From assembly GCF_020179835.1 (NCBI RefSeq), contig NZ_JAIUDA010000008.1, positions 1 to 64,000 on the forward strand: 64,000 nt of DNA, written 5' to 3'. Source of the stretch: Pantoea sp. alder81. Lineage in GTDB: Bacteria; Pseudomonadota; Gammaproteobacteria; Enterobacterales; Enterobacteriaceae. Below, one piece after another: positions 16,240-26,858 of this stretch. The translations under genes were made by a program, and so were the position numbers. The notes beneath the pieces were generated by a model. The model worked only from the letters and a program-made list of their open reading frames with translations, had not been told where the DNA came from and made no database searches. Position 1 is the first letter of the stretch, and every line of letters starts with the position of its first letter.

Positions 16240-16887
16240 ATGAAACTTTATGTGTACGATCACTGCCCGTTCTGCGTGCGCTCACGCATGATTTTTGGCT
16301 TAAAAGATGTTGCGTGCGAAATCATTGCCCTGCCAAATGATGACGAAGAAACACCAACTCGCCTCATCGGTAAAAAAATGCTCCCAGTACTGGTTACAGA
16401 GAGCAATGAAGCGATTGGCGAAAGCCTGGACATCGTTAAGTACATTGATGAGAACTATGGAGCTTCTGTCCTGACCGTGACTGACGATCCAGCCATCGAA
16501 GCCTGGATGGAAGAGGCGACAAAAGTGATTTATCCGCTGGCGATCCCGCGCTGGGCAAGCGCTGATTTTGAAGAGTTTCGTCAGGATGCGGCGAGAAAAT
16601 ATTTCGTCAGTAAAAAAGAAGCCGTCTTCGGTCCTTTCCCGCGTTTGCTGGAACAAACTGAAACCATGGTGACTGAGATAAACGCGAAACTCGAGATTCT
16701 TGAGGTGTTGCTCTCGCAGAAAGAGAAAGAGACCGGGCATTTCTCGCTCACAGATATTCGTCTTTTCCCACTACTGCGCTCGTTATCCATCGTTAAAGAT
16801 ATTAAATGGCCGCTGATGGTTGATGCATGGCGCAAAGAGATGGCCGTAAAATCCCAGGTTAATCTCAATGACGACATCGCTATCTGA
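16240..16887 (+). CDS. grxB: Glutaredoxin 2
   Basis: The 215-residue protein is a GST-fold glutaredoxin: thioredoxin-like N-domain (MKLYVYDHCPFCVRSRMIFG, active site CPFC where E. coli has CPYC; KKMLPVL cis-Pro segment; ESLDIVKYID) and an all-helical C-domain. It reduces glutathione-mixed disulphides using GSH. The start at 16240 matches E. coli GrxB; an ATG five codons earlier (16225) is possible. It is last in a same-strand run with tautomerase and ABM genes downstream of a LysR regulator, an unusual setting for grxB. Confidence 0.88.
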   Translation: MKLYVYDHCPFCVRSRMIFGLKDVACEIIALPNDDEETPTRLIGKKMLPVLVTESNEAIGESLDIVKYIDENYGASVLTVTDDPAIEAWMEEATKVIYPLAIPRWASADFEEFRQDAARKYFVSKKEAVFGPFPRLLEQTETMVTEINAKLEILEVLLSQKEKETGHFSLTDIRLFPLLRSLSIVKDIKWPLMVDAWRKEMAVKSQVNLNDDIAI

Positions 16888-16912
16888 GCCGATGTTTATG
16901 GGCGGCAGATGT

Positions 16913-17806
16913 TCAAAGCCGCCCGGAACCAAAGTGGTCTGAAGCAAAATCAAGGAAGCTGCGTACCTTAGGCGTCAGGCGACGATCGGGTGCGTGGAGA
17001 ATATGCAAAGGACGCGTGGGAATTTTAAACGCGCTCAATACCTGCACCAGGTAGCCTTCATCAATCAGAGGCCTAACCAGCTCTGCAGGTTGTAGCGCTA
17101 CGCCCTGTCCGGCGCGAGCAGCATTGATGAGCGCCTCTCCACTGTCCAGCATCAACTTTCCATCAATGGCAACACGTAGCATCCCTTCAGCGCTTTCAAA
17201 CTCCCAATGTGTTCTCAACGAGGTATGACTGAAAATCAGGCACTCATGTTGGCTGAGATCGCTGGGATGGACCAAAGGCGGCGCATCATCCAGATAAGCT
17301 TGTGAAGCACAGGCAATCAGCTGGTATGGATGTAACGCGCGCGCAACCAAACCACTGTCCGGGAGATGTCCAACCCGAAAAACGATGTCAAAACCTTCAT
17401 CAATCAGGTCTACCATTCTGTTCGCCAGCATCAGTTCAACCGTAACATCAGGGTTCTGCTTAAGATAAACCGGCAGCAGTGGTGCAAGCGCATGAACGCC
17501 AAAGGTGACAGGAGCATTAATACGGATGCGGCCTCGCGGTGTCGCCCGTGTCTCGGCTGCAAAGGATTCTGCTGCCTCGAGCTCAGCAAGAATAATCTTT
17601 GCCCGCTCATAGAAGTCGCGGCCAGCTTCAGTCACGCTGTGCTGTCGGGTAGTACGGTTTATCAGGCGAACGCCCAGATGTTGTTCAAGGAAGGAAACGT
17701 TTTTTCCAACCAGCTGTGGCGACATATCCAGCGCTTCAGCAGCGGCGGTAAATGAGCCCAATTCTACGGAACGCGTAAAAACCGTCATACTGGTAAGACG
17801 ATCCAT
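16913..17806 (-). CDS. LysR-family transcriptional regulator
   Basis: The 297-residue protein has an N-terminal helix-turn-helix (LGSFTAAAEALDMSPQLVGK, then LINRTTRQHSVTEAG) and a LysR effector domain. ATG 17806 follows AAGGTG by 6 bases; the frame extends 23 codons further without a site. It converges on grxB (gap 25 bases) and is divergent from the gene at 17924, a possible target. The effector is unknown. Confidence 0.87.
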   Translation of the reverse strand: MDRLTSMTVFTRSVELGSFTAAAEALDMSPQLVGKNVSFLEQHLGVRLINRTTRQHSVTEAGRDFYERAKIILAELEAAESFAAETRATPRGRIRINAPVTFGVHALAPLLPVYLKQNPDVTVELMLANRMVDLIDEGFDIVFRVGHLPDSGLVARALHPYQLIACASQAYLDDAPPLVHPSDLSQHECLIFSHTSLRTHWEFESAEGMLRVAIDGKLMLDSGEALINAARAGQGVALQPAELVRPLIDEGYLVQVLSAFKIPTRPLHILHAPDRRLTPKVRSFLDFASDHFGSGRL

Positions 17807-17923
17807 TAGAAACACCTTGTTGTAGATGAGCCAGTTAGTGGCGTTTATGATGTCATCTATTTTTAACGCGTTCAACGTTAGACGGACGCTTAACGACCTC
17901 CTTTAACAGCTTGAGGGTGTGAA

Positions 17924-18361
17924 ATGATTAACGCTGAATTTTCCCTATTACGTGAAAGCACACATTTTTTCTGGCCCGAATCAGGCAAAAAAATTGATAT
18001 AGCGAGAGGACTGGATTACATCCTATCCGGAATAACGGCGCAGACATCGCTTACCGCCTGGCACCTTGAAATGATGATTTATCGCACTGAGGAGATTATT
18101 GAATCCGATTCGACAATCACCCCGATCCATGGTGAGGCAAGCAGCCGAGATCCTTTGTTAAAGGCCGTGTGTACTGGCTATTTAGACGATGCATCTTTAG
18201 CCACACCCGAGCACATTGAGGAAGCCTTCAATAAACTGGCGGATGATATTTCCTACCATCCACTCTCTTTATCGGAAGAGGCGTTGCAGGTGCTCGCAGG
18301 ATTTGTTTTTGTCCGTGAGATCACCCACCACCTCGGAATTACAGCGATTCATTCCACATGA
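17924..18361 (+). CDS. Hypothetical 145-residue protein
   Basis: I do not recognise this protein. It is acidic, soluble and probably helical, with no signal peptide. Recurrent acidic stretches (TEEIIESD, PEHIEEAFNKLADD) and a hydrophobic C-terminal helix (LQVLAGFVFVREITHHL) are the only visible features. GAGGGTGTG lies before the ATG. It is divergent from the LysR gene at 17806 across 117 bases, so it may be under that regulator's control. Confidence 0.6.
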   Translation: MINAEFSLLRESTHFFWPESGKKIDIARGLDYILSGITAQTSLTAWHLEMMIYRTEEIIESDSTITPIHGEASSRDPLLKAVCTGYLDDASLATPEHIEEAFNKLADDISYHPLSLSEEALQVLAGFVFVREITHHLGITAIHST

Positions 18362-18370
18362 TTCAGGTAC

Positions 18371-18406
18371 AAAAAAAGCCGGTTACTGCGAGGTGAGTAA
18401 CCGGCT
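18371..18406 (-). terminator. Terminator of the frmA-gfa operon
   Basis: On the minus strand the 10-bp stem agccggttac/gtaaccggct is followed by seven T residues. It lies about 65 bases after the gfa stop. Confidence 0.85.
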
Positions 18407-18470
18407 AAGCATCATTGCATATCGTTTTTATAGTAGAAAATATTAACACCCGACACTCACTGTGAGACGT

Positions 18471-19046
18471 TTATTCCTGCCAGGTTCCAGCCTGTTTGGC
18501 GCTGTGAGCTGCCAGCATGTCCATCAGTTCTGGTGACAGACAATCGTATGGCGTCAACGCCAGCTCAGACAAGCGCTCACGGACGTCGGCCATTTTAGAA
18601 ACAGGCGCACCGCTTTCAATAATGGACGAAACGAAAGCTGCAAATCCTGGCGCAGACCAGCCTTCGGCATCAGACAGTTCAGTATGAACAAAATCCAGAC
18701 CGTAAAATGCATGTTGCTCGTTCTCAATGCGGCCATACATATGAACGCCACATTGGGTACAGGCATGACGTCTAATCAGGGCATTTTCATCAACGACTTT
18801 CAATTTCTCTGCGTTTGCGATTACAGAGACTTTACCTTTGGGAACAACTGCAACCAGTGAGAATAAAGCACCTGAAGGTTTCCAGCATTTCGTGCAACCA
18901 CAGGCGTGATTAAACAAGGTCTGGCTATCGAGCTTTACTTCAACCTGATTTTCCGTGCAGTGGCAATGCAGCACGCCACCAGAAAAATGCTCATTTGCAG
19001 CTTTAATGCCGGCGTCTACCGCTGGATGGATTTTCTGAACGTTCAT
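18471..19046 (-). CDS. gfa: S-(hydroxymethyl)glutathione synthase (glutathione-dependent formaldehyde-activating enzyme)
   Basis: The 191-residue product matches Gfa: zinc-binding cysteines in LHCHC, the ACGCTKCW segment and [10 protein letters not shown], with the length of the family. It is thought to speed formation of S-hydroxymethylglutathione from formaldehyde and glutathione, the substrate of FrmA. It follows frmA by 58 bases on the same strand and shares a terminator with it, so the two form an operon. Gfa replaces the S-formylglutathione hydrolase frmB found here in E. coli; no esterase of that type is in the window. Confidence 0.9.
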   Translation of the reverse strand: MNVQKIHPAVDAGIKAANEHFSGGVLHCHCTENQVEVKLDSQTLFNHACGCTKCWKPSGALFSLVAVVPKGKVSVIANAEKLKVVDENALIRRHACTQCGVHMYGRIENEQHAFYGLDFVHTELSDAEGWSAPGFAAFVSSIIESGAPVSKMADVRERLSELALTPYDCLSPELMDMLAAHSAKQAGTWQE

Positions 19047-19104
19047 GAATTAATCCTTGATTAAACAGGTGCGACAAGCGCGCCGCACCTGATGCGTTGA
19101 GAGA

Positions 19105-20271
<1,167 letters not shown>

Positions 20272-20331
20272 CTAGTCACGCCGCTCTAAAGAGGTGATAA
20301 ATGTCTATCGAGTAGGGAGAGTATAGATCGC

Positions 20332-20348
20332 ATACCCCCATAGGGTAT
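20332..20348. promoter_or_regulatory. FrmR/RcnR-type operator upstream of frmA
   Basis: The sequence atacccccatagggtat is a perfect inverted repeat (ATACCC, five bases, GGGTAT) with the C/G tract flanked by AT that is characteristic of FrmR/RcnR-family operators. It sits in the 308-base gap before frmA, which otherwise holds only AT-rich promoter-like sequence. Binding by the FrmR encoded at 21185 is inferred. Confidence 0.7.
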
Positions 20349-20522
20349 ATGTGATTTTTGAATTTCACAATAAAATCAATTCAAACTGTTGTTTTATAAT
20401 TAAATTAAAAGACAAGGTAATTGTTATTAGCAACCATAACCTTTGCAAACGCTCTCTTTATGATGAAGCAATGAGAGCGGCGACCGCTGTTAACTATCGC
20501 CATAAAAGAAAGTGAGAAAAGG

Positions 20523-21011
20523 TTAATGAGTCGTTTCTCTACTCTGGAAGAAAGGATAGCTCTGAAACATTTCTGACCTCATATTTTCAACATATGCAGG
20601 TTCGCCACAATAGGCCTTGCGGATGCTTCCTGGTGGTTCGTTAACGTAATGACGATAGACGCGCGTGAAGGTTTGCTGACTACTAAAACCATTATCCATT
20701 GCGATCGACATAATGTTTTTGTCGGTAGTGATTAGCGCACTGGTAGCATTTATAACACGACAAATCCGGATGTAATCCGCTATTGATATTCCGGTTATTT
20801 CTTTGAATCTTCGTTGAAAATACCAGTGGGTATATCCACTTTTTCTGGTAATAACATCAACTCTAAGATTTACATCAAGGTTGCCATCAATCCACTTTAT
20901 AATGTCTCTGACAACTGCGTGCAAAACAAGATCTCTACTATTGCAGTCATCTGATTTAATTGAATAATTTATCGCTATGGGGCCGGTTTTCTGATTGCTT
21001 GAAATAGTCAT
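20523..21011 (-). CDS. AraC/XylS-family regulator, SoxS/MarA-like
   Basis: The 162-residue protein consists of a two-helix-turn-helix AraC domain (about residues 25-135: VITRKSGYTHWYFQRRFKEI, then IMSIAMDNGFSSQQTFTRVY, ending PPGSIRK) with short extensions at both ends. It has no ligand-binding domain, as in SoxS, MarA and RamA, which are controlled by their own expression. The ATG at 21011 is preferred to an upstream in-frame TTG at 21038, though its site is weak. It lies between frmR and frmA but is cut off from frmR by a terminator at 21123. Confidence 0.8.
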   Translation of the reverse strand: MTISSNQKTGPIAINYSIKSDDCNSRDLVLHAVVRDIIKWIDGNLDVNLRVDVITRKSGYTHWYFQRRFKEITGISIADYIRICRVINATSALITTDKNIMSIAMDNGFSSQQTFTRVYRHYVNEPPGSIRKAYCGEPAYVENMRSEMFQSYPFFQSRETTH

Positions 21012-21122
21012 ATTGATCGTCCGTAAAATACTGAACAAACTTTAGCACATAGATTAATGGCGGCTCGTTCAAATAATTTAACGATGATAATTTAATAGAC
21101 TGAGCTTCTTAACTGTAGACAT

Positions 21123-21150
21123 AAAAAAGCAGCGCCAAAAAACGCTGCTT
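21123..21150 (-). terminator. Terminator of frmR
   Basis: On the minus strand aagcagcg pairs with cgctgctt around an eight-base loop and is followed by six T residues. It lies about 35 bases past the frmR stop and separates frmR from the AraC-type gene. Confidence 0.85.
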
Positions 21151-21184
21151 CACCAAGGCCCTGAATGAGCCACCGTCAAACTGA

Positions 21185-21460
21185 TTACTTAAAATAAGAG
21201 CGAACTAATTTAACCAGTTCACCGATCTCCTGATCGCTACCGCTTTCGGATGTTAACTTCCCTGCGAACTCTTCTTTTATGTAGCTTTCCAGGATCTCGG
21301 TCATCAGACCATTAATTGCGCCTCTGACAGCAGCCATTTGCATCAATACAGGAGCACAATCCACCCCAGCTTCCAGCGATCGCTGAATGCCTTCGCATTG
21401 ACCCTGTATCCTTTTAATTCTGTTAAGCGCTCGCTTTTTATCTTCAGGAGAGTGTGGCAT
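21185..21460 (-). CDS. frmR: Formaldehyde-responsive repressor FrmR (CsoR/RcnR family)
   Basis: The 91-residue all-helical protein has the FrmR start MPHSPEDKKRALNRIKRIQG, the reactive Cys in DCAPVLMQ (Cys35 region) preceded by an N-terminal proline after Met1, and the MTEILESYI helix. Formaldehyde cross-links Pro2 and Cys35 in E. coli FrmR and releases DNA. In E. coli frmR leads the frmRAB operon; here it has its own terminator and is separated from frmA by an AraC-type gene, so frmA must have its own FrmR-controlled promoter. An operator-like site lies just upstream. Confidence 0.92.
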   Translation of the reverse strand: MPHSPEDKKRALNRIKRIQGQCEGIQRSLEAGVDCAPVLMQMAAVRGAINGLMTEILESYIKEEFAGKLTSESGSDQEIGELVKLVRSYFK

Positions 21461-21472
21461 ACATCCTCACAT

Positions 21473-21488
21473 ACTGTACCGGGGTATA
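21473..21488. promoter_or_regulatory. FrmR-type operator-like site upstream of frmR
   Basis: The G-tract tgtaccggggtata, 13-28 bases upstream of the frmR start, resembles half of the perfect operator before frmA. A third similar tract (aatacccccTgat) lies near 21616-21628. Autoregulation is inferred from the family. Confidence 0.5.
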
Positions 21489-21750
21489 TCATAACATGAA
21501 GGCGCTATCTTCATTAGCGATTACTGCCATAACAGTTGATCACCTGAAAATAGACTTATTTACCTGCAGCTATGAGCGTTGCCGGACAGTTTGCCAGATG
21601 GGAACTATGACTCCAATACCCCCTGATAACTCTAATTTACAGTGTAAATTTGGTCATGCATCATGATAAAGGGGCAGTTCATTTCGAGTTAACAAACAGG
21701 GCGTTTGCAATGGTTGTGTTCAATGTCGGCATCCATCTTGACAGTGAGAA

Positions 21751-23121
21751 CTAAATCTCGACTGCTTCGCGTGCGCGTCTCGTCATAACGAGATTTATCA
21801 CTATGCAGAACAACAAAACCAAGGCAGAGAGCAGCATCGCTTTAGCCATACCGCGCGAAAATGTTGCAGTATCGGTATGTGTTATTAGCGCCCCAAAGAT
21901 AGCGACGCCAACGACCCCACCTAACTGTCTTGCTGACGCCATCAAACCCGAGGATATACCGGCATCGTGCTGTGAAACTGAAGCGAGCATCGTATTTGTA
22001 ATTGAGGGTACTGACATCGCGCTACCCATACCGACCAGCATTAGTGCGCCATTCAGTAGCCATAAAGATGAGTTAACCGATAATTGGGATAACAATAAAA
22101 ATCCGATAATTTGCACGCTAAATCCGGTGGTGATGATACGTATCGCACTAACGCGACGTGCAACTCGTGAAGATATCATCGTTGATACGGTCAGCACGGC
22201 AGTCAAAGGAATGAAAGCGATGCCAGTCTGGAATGCACCATAGCCTTTAACGGTCTGGAAAAAGAGGCTTAGAACAAAAACGGTGCCGTAAAAAACCAGG
22301 TTGATGACGGCGCCACTAAGGCACATTGCAATCAGCATCTTATTTTTGACTAAACGAGGAGGCAGCATAGGATCCGCCACATGCCTTTCCGTGACTGTAA
22401 ATATTAAGGTTGAGAGGATTGCCAGACATAACGCTACAAGAGGCAACATTGTCCAGCCCCGATCGCTCGATTCTGTCAGGGCATATGTCAGGGAAGCGAT
22501 GGCAATAGCGCTTGCTATCTGACCCGGCACATCGACTTTCTTATCAACACGTGGAGAAGCTGGAGCAAAACGCAGGATGAGGATAATTGCGACAAGGCCA
22601 ATGGGAACATTGATTAAAAACACGCTTCGCCAGCCCAAATACTGGATGAGGATGCCGCCCAGCACCGGTCCAGCAGCAAGAGCGATACCTCCACAGGCAC
22701 CCCACATAGCAACGGCCGTACGACGGGTATTTGCATCCTGGAAAGTTAGCCTGATTAACGTTAAGGAGGTGGGTACCAACAGGGCAGCGCCAATTCCCTG
22801 AATACCACGCAGCGTAATCAACATTGCCATGCCGTCGGCTAACCCGCAGCCGATCGATCCGAACGTAAAGATGCCAAATCCCCAGGCAAAGACAGTTTTG
22901 GCACCAAACTTATCCCCTAATGCGCCTCCAAGAATTAGCAGCGCTGAAAACACTAAGGCATAACTATTGATGACCCATTGAAGGCCAGTAAGGTCGGTTT
23001 TAAACGCCTCTCTCAATGCGCTCAATCCAACATTAACCACGCTGACATCGAGTTGAACGACCAAAAAGCCCATGCAGGATGAGATGAGTATTGCCGCTAA
23101 AGTGGGCGTTATTTTCGACAT
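21751..23121 (-). CDS. DHA2-family (EmrB/QacA-like) MFS drug transporter
   Basis: The 456-residue protein has 13-14 hydrophobic segments and the DHA2 signature (motif D1-like FLVVQLDVSVVNVGL in the first helix, motif A GDKFGAKTV, motif C-like region in ALAAGPVLGG). It should export a drug or toxic organic compound using the proton gradient across the inner membrane. It is divergent from the LysR gene at 23227 across 105 bases, the usual arrangement for a pump controlled by a LysR regulator. Substrate not predictable. Confidence 0.88.
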   Translation of the reverse strand: MSKITPTLAAILISSCMGFLVVQLDVSVVNVGLSALREAFKTDLTGLQWVINSYALVFSALLILGGALGDKFGAKTVFAWGFGIFTFGSIGCGLADGMAMLITLRGIQGIGAALLVPTSLTLIRLTFQDANTRRTAVAMWGACGGIALAAGPVLGGILIQYLGWRSVFLINVPIGLVAIILILRFAPASPRVDKKVDVPGQIASAIAIASLTYALTESSDRGWTMLPLVALCLAILSTLIFTVTERHVADPMLPPRLVKNKMLIAMCLSGAVINLVFYGTVFVLSLFFQTVKGYGAFQTGIAFIPLTAVLTVSTMISSRVARRVSAIRIITTGFSVQIIGFLLLSQLSVNSSLWLLNGALMLVGMGSAMSVPSITNTMLASVSQHDAGISSGLMASARQLGGVVGVAIFGALITHTDTATFSRGMAKAMLLSALVLLFCIVINLVMTRRAREAVEI

Positions 23122-23226
23122 TACAAACTAAGCCAAAATGAGTGAATCATGACTAAAGGATAAGAATTGACACGACATGCGTAAATACTAAAATTTGCAC
23201 ACCATCCATGCAAAAACGCATACATC

Positions 23227-24093
23227 ATGAATTGGGAAGATCTCCGTTTTTTTCTGGCCATTGCTAAAGCCGGTACGATTTCAGGTGCTGCAAAAGATTT
23301 GAAAGTTGATCAAGCCACAGTGAGTCGCAGGCTTGCATCGCTTGAAGCAGTATTGGGCATTCAACTTGTCATCCGACGACCTCGTGAAGCACGCCTGACA
23401 CCGATTGGTGAAAAAATTTTAAAAGAGGCAAAGGATATTGAGGCGAAAGTTTATTCCGTTGCGCGACTTTCCTCCTCCGGTAAAACATCTACCCGTTCAA
23501 GGGTAGCGATCTCGGCTCCACCAATACTCGCCCGACATTTTTTTGCTCCCGCTCTTTTTGAGATGACGCAGCAAAATCCTGACATACAGCTTTCTATTCA
23601 GAGTGAACCACAATTTGTGTCTCTTTCAAAAATGGAAGCTGATTTATCGCTGCGCCTCTCTCCGCCAATAGAAGAGACCGATATTATAAAAAAAGCAGGT
23701 CTGATGAAGTTTGGTTTATATACCACGCCTGATTACAGGAATATTAAAAATCCTTCAAGCTGGGATTTTATTGCTTATTCCCACAAGGAACCCAGTTTCG
23801 CGCATAAAAGATGGCTGTATGAGGTTATAGGAAAGAGGCGGGTTAGTTGTGAAGTCAGCGATTTGAGCAATCAATATGAGGCAGCTTGTTCAGGAATTGG
23901 TGTAGCGGGTTTACCCTGTTTTTTAGCGGATAAAGAACCACGGCTGATTAAATTGCCCACTGAACAACCAATGCTAACGCTGGATATCTGGTTAGCGAAA
24001 CATCCAGACCTGCGTGACGATTCCCAGATACGAAAACTCGCGCAAACAATTACTGAGTTTTTAGATAAAAAAGGATTAGGGTTGAACCAGTAA
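23227..24093 (+). CDS. LysR-family transcriptional regulator
   Basis: The 288-residue protein starts MNWEDLRFFLAIAKAGTISG with the helix-turn-helix that follows (AAKDLKVDQATVSRRLASLE), then a LysR effector domain. The divergent MFS gene at 21751 is the probable target. The C-terminal domain is slightly divergent from the usual DLxIR pattern (it has DLSLRLS). The ligand is unknown. Confidence 0.87.
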   Translation: MNWEDLRFFLAIAKAGTISGAAKDLKVDQATVSRRLASLEAVLGIQLVIRRPREARLTPIGEKILKEAKDIEAKVYSVARLSSSGKTSTRSRVAISAPPILARHFFAPALFEMTQQNPDIQLSIQSEPQFVSLSKMEADLSLRLSPPIEETDIIKKAGLMKFGLYTTPDYRNIKNPSSWDFIAYSHKEPSFAHKRWLYEVIGKRRVSCEVSDLSNQYEAACSGIGVAGLPCFLADKEPRLIKLPTEQPMLTLDIWLAKHPDLRDDSQIRKLAQTITEFLDKKGLGLNQ

Positions 24094-24130
24094 GGAGTCA
24101 AACGTGTCGGCCTCATACGGGTAATGCAGA

Positions 24131-24167
24131 TGAATGGAGGTAGCTTTCACCACCTCCATTCATTTTA
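24131..24167. terminator. Bidirectional terminator between convergent genes
   Basis: The arms tgaatggaggt (24131-24141) and acctccattca (24152-24162) form an 11-bp stem followed by tttt, between the stops of the LysR gene and the cupin gene. Confidence 0.8.
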
Positions 24168-24197
24168 AAAATCAATTAGTAGTAAGCACTGGATGCC

Positions 24198-24587
24198 TTA
24201 ATACTCAGATTCTTCTCCAGGTAGTGGGACGGAGAGCTCATCACCCTTTGCGCCTGCGTAGAAGATGATGACGTCAACGCTTTCATCCGTGGTGAATCCT
24301 CGGTGTGCAATATCGATGGACTCATTGAAAGCCTCGCCAGCGTGAAAGGTTTTGGTTTCTCCGCTTTCTTTGTCTTCAATGGTCAGAGAGCCGGACAGAA
24401 TGTAGGCAGTGTTAGGAATGGGATGAGTATGCCATGGTAACTCTGAATGAGCGGGGATGGTCATTTTCATAACAGTAATTTCAAGTTCGCCTGAGGGATA
24501 GCTATCTAAACGTTGACCATTCCAGGCAAGTCCGCTTTTAAGCAAGGTCTCTGATTCATTTGTATGTTCATTAGTGTTCTTTTTCAT
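24198..24587 (-). CDS. Small cupin-domain protein
   Basis: The 129-residue protein is a single cupin barrel with motif 1 (PWHTHPIPNTAYILSGSLTI) and motif 2 (HAGEAFNESIDIAHRG), giving a His-rich metal site. Such proteins are dioxygenases, isomerases or sugar-binding folds, so no reaction can be assigned. AGGGGAA supports the second of two adjacent ATG codons (24587). It converges on the LysR gene at 23227 and appears monocistronic. Confidence 0.78.
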   Translation of the reverse strand: MKKNTNEHTNESETLLKSGLAWNGQRLDSYPSGELEITVMKMTIPAHSELPWHTHPIPNTAYILSGSLTIEDKESGETKTFHAGEAFNESIDIAHRGFTTDESVDVIIFYAGAKGDELSVPLPGEESEY

Positions 24588-24617
24588 CATTTCCCCTGTG
24601 GTTATTAAATTTAACAT

Positions 24618-25085
24618 ATTGATAAATTAGCAGTTTGGTCCTTATGAATTTCCAACCTCAACATTACCAAGCCATAAAATATGTCCCTATTAATTAATCG
24701 TACCTACAGAGAAATCCGTCAAGAAACGAAGTCAATTAAAAGCATATATTGATAAAGCAATCACCTAACCGATGGTAAATAAATCACTAAATATATTTAA
24801 AGCATAGAATAATAAAAGGTTGGAGCTAATCACGATTACAATTCACTCAACCCTACCGCAAAAGGGAAGAATGAAAATATTTACTCCACAATTTCGAGCC
24901 CAAATGATTTGGGCTTTTTTTTATCTGAAAAACACCCATGAACGAATGCCAGTTTTAACTGGATAGTTACTTATAGGGTTGACGAATGGACAGGAAACGG
25001 GGGGATTCTAAGAGTTGTTCACTGCTAAGAATCTAGCTTGGGTATTGACAGGGCAGAAGGGTGTTGTAATCATTTGAGGTAACGA
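24618..25085. other. AT-rich intergenic stretch with an orphan terminator
   Basis: No gene is supported between the cupin gene and tRNA-Phe. The stretch holds many AT-rich promoter-like sequences (for example tagaat near 24805) and a strong plus-strand terminator at 24897 with no gene before it. The left edge of tRNA-Phe, where islands often insert, faces this stretch. Confidence 0.4.
24897..24922 (+). terminator. Strong intrinsic terminator with no upstream gene
   Basis: The arms agcccaaa and tttgggct form an 8-bp stem with a three-base loop, followed by seven more T residues. No coding sequence ends nearby on the plus strand, so a small RNA starting somewhere in 24750-24890 is possible. 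Confidence 0.75.
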
Positions 25086-25117
25086 GAAAAGGGCACCAGC
25101 GTGAACTGGTACCCTTT
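25086..25117 (-). terminator. Terminator of tRNA-Phe
   Basis: On the minus strand aaagggtaccag pairs with ctggtgcccttt (one mismatch) and a T run follows. It lies about 125 bases downstream of the tRNA 3' end. Confidence 0.7.
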
Positions 25118-25241
25118 CTTGAAGATTTTTATGTTCAATCTTGGATGATGCATCTGCAAATGCAGTCACCGTTGCTTTGAACACCATCTTCGTTTAGACA
25201 CCCGTTAGAGATCTCACTTCTAACCAGTGTGCTTCGATGTA

Positions 25242-25317
25242 TGGTGCCCGGACGCGGAATCGAACCACGGACACGGGGATTTTCAATCCCCTGCTCTACC
25301 GACTGAGCTATCCGGGC
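25242..25317 (-). tRNA. tRNA-Phe (GAA anticodon)
   Basis: The minus strand folds as a complete 76-base tRNA including an encoded CCA: acceptor gcccgga/tccgggc, D-arm with agctcagtcggtagagc, anticodon loop attgaaaat with GAA, and T-arm ggttcgattcc. It is nearly identical to E. coli pheU/pheV. Its 3' end points left toward the accessory region; tRNA-Phe genes are frequent integration targets of conjugative elements, but no integrase adjoins this one. Confidence 0.97.
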
Positions 25318-25327
25318 AACGGGGCGC

Positions 25328-25356
25328 ATTAAACCCTACTCAGGCCGCACCGTCAA
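25328..25356 (-). promoter_or_regulatory. Sigma-70 promoter of tRNA-Phe with GC-rich discriminator
   Basis: On the minus strand a -35 box ttgacg and a -10 box tttaat are separated by 17 bases, followed by a GC-rich discriminator (gcgcccc) just before the tRNA. This layout is typical of growth-rate- and ppGpp-controlled stable RNA promoters. Confidence 0.8.
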
Positions 25357-25511
25357 ACGCTTTTCGGCAAAAATCCGCTGACTGCTGGCTTTTACAGCAA
25401 CCTTCAGACCATCCGGTAAAAAATAAACGCAACTACTAACTTTAGTGGTGAATTTTTAACCGCACCCGCCGATAACCGATGTGACGACTAATACCAATTA
25501 TAAGGTCCACC

Positions 25512-26834
25512 ATGTTTAGTACTATTACATCGGGAATACTGTCACGCCTGGCGTGGCAGAAGCGCGCTCGCAGCAGCGCAACGCTCAGTTCGTTGCAGGA
25601 TGCGATTGCGATGGTCGAATTCACGCCGGAAGGCAATATCCTCACCGCCAACGATCTGTTTCTTGAGCGCATGGGATACACGCTGAAGGAGATTGCAGGC
25701 CAGCATCACAGCATGTTCTGCACCGCTGATTTAGTCCAATCTCCGCAGTATCGCGATTTCTGGCGCCGCCTGAACCGTGGCGAAGGCTTTAGCGATAAAT
25801 TCCTACGCGTAGCCAAGCACAGCCGCCCTATCTGGCTGGAGGCTAACTATGTGCCGGTACAGGATCGCAGCGGTCGGGTCATCAAAATCGTTAAGCTGGC
25901 GAGTGATATCACCGCACGCATTATTGATGCGCAGGAGCAGCGATCCATGACCACCGCGATTGAGCGTTCGATGGCGGTCATCGCCTTCAACCTCAAAGGC
26001 GAAGTGCTGATGGCGAATGACAATTTCCTCAAAACCATGGGCTATCGCAATGATGAAGTCGTTGGCGTCCATCACAGCAAATTTTGCCCGCCGGAGATGC
26101 GCAACAGTGACGAGTATCGCCGCTTCTGGCACAAACTGAATCAGGGCGAATATATCTCCGGACAGTTTGAGCGCGTGAACAAATCAGGCCGCACCGTGTG
26201 GCTGCGCGCCACTTATAACCCGGTGTTCAACGAGGCCGGCGAACTGTACAAAGTGGTGAAATTCGCCACCGATGTTACCGCGCAGGTGGAGAAAAACCAT
26301 CTGGAGCGCGTGGCGGCACAGCAGGCGTATCAAACCGCGCTGCAAACCAGTGAGAGCACGCGCATCGGTGCCACGGTGATTGAAAACAGTGTGCAAACCA
26401 TCAATGAACTGGCGGGCGAGCTGCATGGCATCTCCGGCGATATCAGTAACCTCAGTGAATCTTCCGACCGTATTGGAGCGATTGTCGAGAGCATTCGCCG
26501 CATCGCCGATCAAACCAATCTGCTGGCACTCAACGCAGCCGTGGAAGCCGCGCGAGCGGGTCAGCACGGTCGCAGCTTTGCCGTGGTGGCTAACGAGGTG
26601 CGCACGCTGGCGGCAAACATCAACCGCGCGACTACCGAGATCGAGAATATGGTGCAGCACAACCACACTCTCGCCGAAAAAGCATTAAAAGGCATCGAAT
26701 CGAACCTTAAACGTGCAGATCATGGCGTCGTGTTAGCCAAAGAAGCGGGCGGCGTAATCTCTGAGATCCGCGGCAGCTCCAGCGAAGTGGTGCGCGCCAT
26801 CAGTCATGTGGCTGAAGCCTTGAAAGAAGGGTAA
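25512..26834 (+). CDS. BdlA-like PAS-PAS-methyl-accepting chemotaxis protein
   Basis: The 440-residue protein has no membrane segment. It contains two PAS domains (about 25-130 and 145-255; paired GxxLxANDxFLxxMGY and HHSxFC motifs) and a C-terminal MCP signalling domain with the conserved hairpin ([19 protein letters not shown]). The same layout and size are found in BdlA, which controls biofilm dispersal in Pseudomonas aeruginosa. The signalling domain is short, lacking long methylation helices. It lies 102 bases upstream of a SiaA-like phosphatase, which suggests a shared role in biofilm control. An AAGG site precedes the ATG. Confidence 0.82.
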   Translation: MFSTITSGILSRLAWQKRARSSATLSSLQDAIAMVEFTPEGNILTANDLFLERMGYTLKEIAGQHHSMFCTADLVQSPQYRDFWRRLNRGEGFSDKFLRVAKHSRPIWLEANYVPVQDRSGRVIKIVKLASDITARIIDAQEQRSMTTAIERSMAVIAFNLKGEVLMANDNFLKTMGYRNDEVVGVHHSKFCPPEMRNSDEYRRFWHKLNQGEYISGQFERVNKSGRTVWLRATYNPVFNEAGELYKVVKFATDVTAQVEKNHLERVAAQQAYQTALQTSESTRIGATVIENSVQTINELAGELHGISGDISNLSESSDRIGAIVESIRRIADQTNLLALNAAVEAARAGQHGRSFAVVANEVRTLAANINRATTEIENMVQHNHTLAEKALKGIESNLKRADHGVVLAKEAGGVISEIRGSSSEVVRAISHVAEALKEG

Positions 26835-26858
26835 TTTTTCCTGTTTTCTCTTCTTCTA

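Noticed and set aside
25242..25317. tRNA-Phe as the attachment site of the conjugative element at 1-8.7 kb
   Set aside because: No copy of the tRNA 3' end could be found near 8.6-9.5 kb, and 16 kb of chromosome-like genes lie between; no integrase adjoins the tRNA.
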